From NCBI GenBank assembly GCA_020631735.1, contig CM036223.1, positions 6,734,191-6,798,190 on the forward strand: a DNA stretch of 64,000 nt, given 5' to 3'. Below, piece after piece: positions 56,805 to 64,000 of this stretch. Made by a program: the position numbers and the translations under genes. How positions within the stretch are numbered: position 1 is the stretch's first letter; every line of letters begins with the position of its first letter. The notes under the pieces were generated by a model. The model worked only from the letters and a program-made list of their open reading frames with translations, made no database searches and was not told the origin of the DNA. This DNA comes from Saccharum officinarum (taxonomy: Eukaryota; Streptophyta; Magnoliopsida; Poales; Poaceae).

Positions 56805-57039
56805 CTCCCTCATTCAAAAAAAAAAAGTGTCGTTTTAGAATTTCAGACATCTTGTTTGATCATCCGTCTTATTAAAATTTTTTATATAAATATTATTTAT
56901 TTTGTTATGACTTATTTTATCATTAGAGATATTTTGATAATGATTTATTTATTTTATAATTTATACAAAATTTTTGAATAAGACGAACGTCAAACACGAT
57001 GTCTAAAAGTAAAAAACGTCACTTTTTTTTGGAAGGGAG
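56805..57039. mobile_element. Stowaway-like MITE, copy 2 of 40447-40681
   Basis: Same ends and TA flanks. It differs by an extra A in the first A run and one G missing near 56990. Confidence 0.88.
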
Positions 57040-58098
57040 TATGTGCAGAAAGAAAAAAAATTGGCGAGGCGAGGGGAGGGCGACAAAAGTTTGCATGGGA
57101 AAGGGCGCCATGTGGTGGGCCAGAAGCAGGACCTTGCTTTTGTTTACCGGCTGGGCTACGGCAATTGCACGCGGTCGGTTGCATGATCCGGGACTCGTTC
57201 TCAGCTCCACCACCGGGAGCCGGGAGGGAGGAAGACGAAGACAGGAGGAGGAAGCCGGCTCCGGCTGGGAAAGGTGCTAGCTACTGGCAACAAAGAAATA
57301 TGCATGCTACGCGCCGCCGCGGCCGCGCCTACTAGAAACGACCAATTCTTCTTGGCTTCTCGCCTTGCGCACCGGCATGCAGAAACCATCAACTACTCGC
57401 CAGCCACCAACGCATGCAGTACAGTTCGGCAGCAGTTACGACTTACGAGTAGTAGACTACTCTATGCAACCTCTCCGTCGTCTACCCAAGACAAGCTACA
57501 ACGACCTAATTTGTTTTTAGCTCGGCCACGGTTACTAGTATATATAAGCATATATAAAATATAGGGAAATTATTTATGCATGCATACACCTTTACGCGTC
57601 TCCAGCGCGGCGGAGCCAAGCGCAATGCTCCGGTCCGCTTCCCGCCGGTGGCTAGCTAGCTAGGACGACGCCGACGACCTTGCAATGCTAGCTTAGCTTC
57701 CTCTTCTTGGTTTTATTTGGAAACTACTGCCGCTGCAACCTACTGCTTCCTTCCATCTCAAATGTTGTGCCAAGTCTTGTAGAAAGTAGTACGTTTTTCA
57801 ACCTTTAAGTTGACAATATAAGAATTACTTCTCCATTTATATTGGTAGCTAAAAAAAACTTTCATCACTGCTCTCTGTTCAAACCCCAGAAAATTTGCTC
57901 TAGAATCAAATACTGACCTACTTCCCACCCTGCTCCTCCACCAAAATCAACTAGAATCACTCCATCAGAGAATCAGTGGATTATATCGATCTCTACCACA
58001 TAAGATCTTAAGCCCTAAGTAGTCCTTACAAACAAATTAAATCACCACTGTGAGAAATAACCACGAGGTAAAATGCTTACAAATGCAATTCAACGATA

Positions 58099-58349
58099 CT
58101 CCCTCTGCTACCCTTAAATAAATTAATTTGTCATAAGTCAAACTTTCTTAAGTTCGACCAATTCTGTACAACAGGGTACTAAAATCCATGACACCAAAAG
58201 CGTAAGGTATGAAACAAATTTCATCTTGTATCTCAAGCTATACTAATTTTATGTCATAAATAATCATCTTTTTCCTATAAATTTGACCAACTTTAACAAG
58301 CCTGACTTAGTAGAACTATACAGGTTGATTTATTCAGGGACGAGGAGAG
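58099..58349. mobile_element. Stowaway-like MITE, worn, copy 2 of 41741-41991
   Basis: Same sequence as copy 1. Confidence 0.65.
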
Positions 58350-58490
58350 TTTCATTATTATATATCTTTATACGACAAAAAGTTACACGTCACGGTGTGC
58401 ATTCGGTTGTGAACGTCTACGTCTGTGATTTGAAAAGAAGGCCTTGATTGTTGATTAAATATTGATCGATGTATGAATCTTGAAACAGCT

Positions 58491-58754
58491 GGGACTTGTT
58501 TAGTTCCCCAGTTCTCCCTAAATTTCACTATGCAAAAAGAAGATTCTCTGTCACATCAAAATGTCGGCAAATGCATAGAGTACTAAATGTTGATGAAATC
58601 AAAAACTAATTGCACAGTTTTGTGGTACTTTGCGAGATGAACATTTTAAGCCTAGTTAGTCAAAATTTGGATAATTTTTACCAAATACAAACGAAATGCT
58701 ACAGGAATTCTGATACAGTGTTTTTCTCCCCAATTCACCGAACTAAACGAGGCC
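58491..58754. mobile_element. Tourist-like MITE, copy 2 of 42133-42397
   Basis: Same sequence, with one C fewer in the left end (GGGACTTG instead of GGGACCTTG). Confidence 0.8.
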
Positions 58755-59506
58755 TGGATATATATGCAAGGAAAATAGATCAGGGTGTACAAGCTTCTAA
58801 ACACACAGCACTTGCAGTACAACGCACATAGGACGCTGAGTAGCTATCTATATTCTTATATATAACGTACCGCTACACAAGTCGTCCGGTAGCAAGTTAA
58901 TGCACAAAATAACAAAAGCAAACAGGTAATATAGTTGGTAGGGGGTAGGGGGTGCCATATGCATGCATGTCCGTGGCTATATTCAATTTCGCTGTGCTGT
59001 GACTGCATCTGCATGAGAAAGAGTGAGTGAGAGAGGAGGGTGGCTAGAGGAAGACGACAATGGCCATGGGGTACACAAATCTGGAGGGGTCATGTACCTT
59101 GGATCTCCCCACCGCATCCATCCATCCATCGGCATCGCTTTCTTTGGGGTTTTTTAGGCTTTCAGTAATGCAGCACGGTGGTAAAGCGACGAGTGCCTTT
59201 CTTTCAAGTTTCAACCTTGCTGCATGCATATGCTGCATTCGCTCTTTTCCTTTTTCTTGCATCTTCTGTCCTCTCTCTCCATGAGTGCAGCATAAGCTAG
59301 CTAGGGTTCTTGCATTGGGACTTGTTTGCTAGCTCTGGGTCCCAATAACCCATGGCAAATAATGCAATTATGGGGGCATGGCCAACAGGTAGTGGCCTCT
59401 TGGGCCCTCAGCAGCTCCTACTTGTTCTGCCTTTTTGCATTAGGGGCACTGTGTGAGTGTGCATCAGGGGGAGAAAAGGCAGTGTGAGTGTGTGACCCCC
59501 TTAATA

Positions 59507-59760
59507 GTATCGGATTTAGATGTCGTTTTGGACAAGGTTTGGGTCAAACATTGGGAATATAAATCATCAATAACTTTTAAATTGTTGAGTTTGCAAATGT
59601 AAAAATTATATAAATAGATTTGTCTTGAAAAATACTTTCATAAAAGTATACATATATCACTTTTTCATAAATATTTTTTTTATAAAAACAAGAGGTCAAA
59701 GTTGTGTTTTGGAGACCGTGTCGCTGTCCTAAACGACTTCTAAATCCGATACGGAGAGAG
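59507..59760. mobile_element. MITE fragment, copy 2 of 43152-43405
   Basis: Same sequence as copy 1, with small T-run length differences. Confidence 0.7.
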
Positions 59761-59822
59761 TATGTTTACTTATGGGATCTTTGCTAGTTCCCATCTTGCT
59801 CTTGTCCCATGTTATCTTCCAA

Positions 59823-60066
59823 GGCAGTGTTTAGTTCCTTCAAAATTCCAAAAATTTTACAAGATTCCCCGTCACATCAAATCTTTAAACGCATGCATGG
59901 AGTATTAAATGTAGGTAAAAAAATAACTAATTGCACAGTTTGTCTGTAAATGTCGAGACGAATCTTTTGAGTCTAGTTAGTCCATGATTGGATAAATTTT
60001 ACCAAATAACAACGAAAAGTGCTACGTGAACTTTACACCCACTTTACAACCATCTAAACACACCCC
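59823..60066. mobile_element. Tourist-like MITE, copy 2 of 43468-43710
   Basis: Same sequence as copy 1, with one extra C at the right end. Confidence 0.75.
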
Positions 60067-60781
60067 AATTCTTTTTTTTCGTTTCTGGTGTGATCTCCAG
60101 GTTCAACCACACAGCAGTGCAAAAGATAACCTAGATAGCTATATGTTGAGAGTAGATGTGTAACACTATATGTGCATCATTATTTTCATGCTCAAGCAAG
60201 TCAAGCGCAGGAACAAAAAGGGTGTGGTGCAGTGATAGTGGGTACCGCATGTGTCACTGTCTATCTTTATTATTATATTACTAAGTAGAGATCTTTATCG
60301 AATGAAGTCTCCACGCATTAATTCTTACAAGACGCATTTAAAAATTTTCACAATAACCAGAAACATCTTTACTTTTTTTTAGACTGTAATCACTATCACC
60401 AATAATAACTATTGTGTATATTTAATTTTCTAAAAAAATAACCACATCTATCATTATGAAAATACATAAAACAACCTCTAAATTAACCACTACATATAAA
60501 TTACCCACATATATATGCTATTATAAATGACAATTTAAAATAACTCTCTAATGCATCAAAATTAATCAGCTCTGCTATTATAAAAGATAATTTTAAATTA
60601 TCCTTAAAGTTAATTTTCAATTAGTCATATCTGCCATTATGAAAGATGACATAAAACCCTTTGAATTGTATAAATTATCCACGTCTGTCGTAATAAAAAT
60701 AAACTGAAATATCCCTCAAATCTACATCAAAATACCAACATAAAGCTACTATGAAAAAAAAATTCATAACCATGCTATATA

Positions 60782-61038
60782 CTCCCTCCATACTAAAAAA
60801 ATGAAGTCGTTTTGGACAAGGCTTGGGTCAAACATTAGGAATATAAATCATGAATAACTTTTAAGTTGTTGAGTTTGGAAATGTGAAACCATATGAATAG
60901 ATTTGCCAAAAAGTACTTTCATAAAAATATACATATATCACTTTTTGGTAAATATTTTTATAAAAACAAATAGTCAAAGTTATACTTTGGAGACCGTGTC
61001 GCTGTTCAAAACGACCTCATTTTTTAGTACGGAGGAAG
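60782..61038. mobile_element. Stowaway-like MITE, copy 2 of 44427-44683
   Basis: Same ends and TA flanks as copy 1. Confidence 0.88.
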
Positions 61039-61133
61039 TATGCGTTTTAGGCCGTGATTGAGTACGGGTCACTCGGCTAATATAAACTAATAATAGTACT
61101 CCTTGCATTTTCTAAAAAATGTTTATGGCAAGC

Positions 61134-62826
61134 TGAAAGGATCAAGATGCCCAAGAGGGGGGTGAATTGGGCTTTTCTAAAAATTAATTGCAAGAATTAA
61201 ATCTTACAAGCCAAACTTCACCCCTAGTGCCTACTTGTGTTCCTTGTGATTCTACCGATAAAAGTTTTGCACCCTAAGTTCCAATCCTAGACTAGCAAGG
61301 CAATTCTAGGAAAGTAAACAAGCAATGAAAGTAATACAAGAAAGTAAATGCTTGAAAGTAGGGGATAGGAACACGGCGATGTTTTGCCGAGGTATCGAAG
61401 AGTCGCCACTCCCCACTAGTCCTCGTTGGAGCACCAGCGCAAGGGTGTAGCTCCCCCTTGATCCGCGCAAGGATCAAGTGCTCTCTACGGGTTGATTCTT
61501 CGACACTCCGTCACGGCGAATCACCCAAAACCGCTCACAACTTGAGTTGGGTCACCCACAATCTCGTCGGATGATCACCAAACTCCCAATCACCACCGAA
61601 CCGTCTAGGTGATGGCGATCACCAAGAGTAACAAGCTAGAACTCTCACTTGACCACAACAAGCCTAATGAGAAGATGGATGCACACTTGCTTGACTCTTG
61701 TCACTAGAGAGGATTCTCAAACTTTGATTCGCAAATCACTATCCTCACTAGAGCTCTTGCACTCCCTTGCACTTCAAAGGTGTTTCTCAGCTAAACAAAT
61801 GAGCAAGAGACCTCTAAAAGAGGTGGAGGGGTTGTATTTATACACCCCACAGTCGAAACGAACCGTTACCTGTCAACTCAGCAAAACGCAGGGTGACCGG
61901 ACGCGCCGGTCTAAGTGACCGGACGCGCCGGTCGCTCGTAACGGTCGAAATCTGAAATCTGCGCTGAGTGACCGGATGCGCCGATCTGTGATGACCGGAC
62001 GCGCCGGTCTGAGATGACCGGACGCGTCCGATCATGCAAGAGCTTTCTGGAAATTTGACCTGACGCATCACCGCGTCCGATCATAGGTGACCGGACGCGT
62101 CAGGTCACCGCTGGACCTTACTAGAACATGACCGGATGCATGACCGTGTCCGATCATAGGTGACCGGACGCGTCAGGTCTCCACGAAACCTTACTGGAAC
62201 ATGACCGGACGCACCGATCATTTCACAGTCGCGTTCGATTACGCTGTTTACCCTCTGGAACACGTGTCAGCCTGACCACCGTGTCCGGTCCTCTCAAGGA
62301 CCGCGTCCGGTCAGTCAGCTAAAAAACACAGTGAAGAATTAGTACTGATCGGACGCGTCCGGTCATGACCAGGACCGCGTCCGGTCATAGGTAAACGGCT
62401 CAAACGTCTTCTAAACGCGATGCAACTTGAACCAAGTTGCTTCTAACTGAACTCTGAGCTTTTCTCGAGCTACCTAGTGCTAAGTTTGACAAGTGTGCAC
62501 CACACCTAAACACAAGACTCACCTAGGTCAAGCTACTCGCTCATGCCCCTCTTTATAGTACGGTCAAAGGAAGAAACAAAGATCCTAACGACTATTCCAG
62601 ATGTATCTCAACACCTTGACATTCGGAACTAACCGTCCTTAATCTTATCATTGATCCTTTGAAAACCGAAACGAATTCCATCAAGGGACATGAATACCAT
62701 ATTGCCCAAAGCAATTATCATCTCCATGACCTAACTTACCAATATTTCTGCAAAACACACGTTAGTCATGGTAATTATGTTTTGTCATTAATTGCCGAAA
62801 CCAACACCGGGGCCTAGATGCTTTCA
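61134..62826 (-). repeat. Sirevirus 3' LTR, copy 2 (1693 bp)
   Basis: Same termini and same length as the LTR at 44779-46471, including the GGACGCG-type motif array (61890-62390) and the CAAGC flank. In the stretches I compared by eye I found no difference. Confidence 0.9.
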
Positions 62827-63275
62827 ATCTCCTCCTTTTTGGTGATTGATGACAACACTTAGATTCAGAAGATATGAGTTGAGGTTTTCGATCATGCTTG
62901 GTTCACATAAGCATAAAGCTATAAGCACAAGGGGTTAGTCAATGCTTATGTGTTCCAAGCCAACTGAGTGTACTCATAAGATAAGACATGAAGAGTTAGT
63001 ACACATAGGACATAGCTCATATGAAATCGGAGTAAGGCACGGAAGCACAACCTTATGAGCTATAAACAAACAAGTGACATGATTTAAAACTATGATTAGA
63101 TAAACCATATAGACTCAAGGTATCTCATAAGACCACATGTCACACGAATGCAATTACTGTAAAGTAAACATGATGCATGAGTGTAGCACACAAGAGAAGA
63201 ACGAAAACCCTCTAACAAAAACTCTCCCTGAATCTACTCTCTCTCCCCCTTTGGCATCAACCGCCAAAAACTAAT

Positions 63276-64000
63276 CTAAGGATCTGACGGGGGAACAGAC
63301 GGAGTCGAGTCGGGTGCCGAGGAGTGCGGAGTAATCACAAACTGAGAAGTGTCTTCCTCGGACTCGGAGCTATCAGGCTGAACCTCTGAAGAAACACGTG
63401 GCTGTGAAAGCGGTCTGGGTCTGATCAATAGGAACAGGTGCTGCTGAAGTAGAGACAAGTGGAGCAGTCTCTGTGGCCTGAGCCTGAAGTGAGCCAATAG
63501 CTGGGGGATCTGTCGAGGCAACGGACGAAGGAACTGTCTCTGTAGTGCCTGTCCCTGTCACAGGAGGAAATGCTGCCTCTGAAGCTGACAACCCTGATGA
63601 AGTAGCAAATGTGGTGTGCGAGGGCGTCGGCTGACCAGTCAACTTGCTATATGTGGCACTCAGATCAATGAAAGGTGTGCCGGTCAACATGTGAGGGCGA
63701 GGCTGGTCTGAAGGAGTAAACCCCGTCTGAATGGGCGTGTAGCTCGGGGACTGGAACGACTGAGGAACCTGTAGCTGTGGAGAGGTGAACTGAAAGCTCG
63801 GCTGATCCTGACTTGAAGGTCCACTAAATGGTAAAGCTAAAGTCAGGATAGATGCAGGTGGAGGAACCCTAACTGTGACTAGGTGACGCAGGAGATCCAA
63901 GTACTGCTGCTGGCTAGCTGCACTCTGTCGCTGTATCTCATACTGCTGACGCTGCATCTTGACTTGTTGGCGCTGTATCTCAAGCTGCTGTCTCTGGAAC
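63276..64000 (-). pseudogene. Env-like ORF, 3' part, copy 2 (runs off window)
   Basis: Counterpart of 46921-47640. The Gln/Pro/Ser-rich tail is open from 63957 down to about 63370. A second frame, 63521-63276, carries the end of the protein (SSESEEDTSQFVITPHSSAP, ending PSDP then TAG 63278-63276). A two-base difference from copy 1 near 63383 moves the frame, and several single-base changes lie between 63220 and 63390. Confidence 0.75.

Larger units (their letters stand above)
54391..64000 (+). repeat. Direct duplication, copy 2 (runs off window end)
   Basis: Near-exact repeat of 38029-47640, starting at the first base after the N gap. The start falls at no element end, which suggests a contig boundary rather than a biological breakpoint. 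Confidence 0.95.

Noticed and set aside
1..64000. CRISPR arrays, operons, ribosome binding sites, tRNA or rRNA genes
   Set aside because: This is plant nuclear DNA. I saw no regular spacer array, and no tRNA or rRNA gene could be recognised by eye.

Overview
The window is nuclear DNA of a grass, most likely a panicoid (Andropogoneae-type) species. The genes have GC-rich first exons with canonical GT-AG introns. The intergenic space is filled with CACTA, Tourist/PIF-Harbinger, Stowaway and hAT-like elements, long-LTR Ty3/gypsy elements and a Ty1/copia Sirevirus typical of grasses. The species call is inference.

Layout. 1-4189: a Tekay-type LTR (plus) joined to the gag of another, decayed Ty3/gypsy element (minus). 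4190-7720: unrecognised CT-rich sequence ending in a possible minus-strand TATA promoter and a Tourist MITE. 8237-13129 (minus): an intact 11-exon UDP-galactose/UDP-glucose transporter gene of 357 residues. 14422-15017: a dead DUF674 gene. 15.5-18.5 kb: MITEs. 18879-19041: exon 2 and intron remnant of a second DUF674 copy, fused to a truncated long-LTR gypsy element (19036-24165, minus). That element's gag starts with a near-copy of the histone H3 N-terminal tail. 24166-27148: a hAT-like remnant inside a broken CACTA element. 28987-29797 (plus): an intact DUF674 gene. 31404-32293 (minus): a DUF569 gene. 35482-37371 (minus): a DUF1635 gene. 38014-44778: intergenic DNA dense in MITEs. 44779-54290 (minus): the 3' LTR, env-like frame, pol and partial gag of a Sirevirus, ending at a 100-N gap (54291-54390). 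After the gap, 54391-64000 repeats 38029-47640 almost base for base. This is probably the same locus assembled twice.

The four intact host genes (transporter, DUF674, DUF569, DUF1635) show no pathway in common. Three DUF674 copies in 15 kb indicate a local family of which one member survives.

Most notable is the gag with an H3-tail-like N terminus (start codon 19527-19525). It matches H3 residues 1-21 at 17 of 21 positions, keeping R2, K4, R8, K9 and S10. Second is the decay pattern of the retroelements: in the Sirevirus env-like frame all eight stops fit C-to-T changes, seven of them TAG. Third is a palindromic GACCGGACGCG-type motif amplified both in the Sirevirus LTR and between its pol and env-like genes. 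Exon boundaries and family calls were made by reading the sequence; no database search was run.
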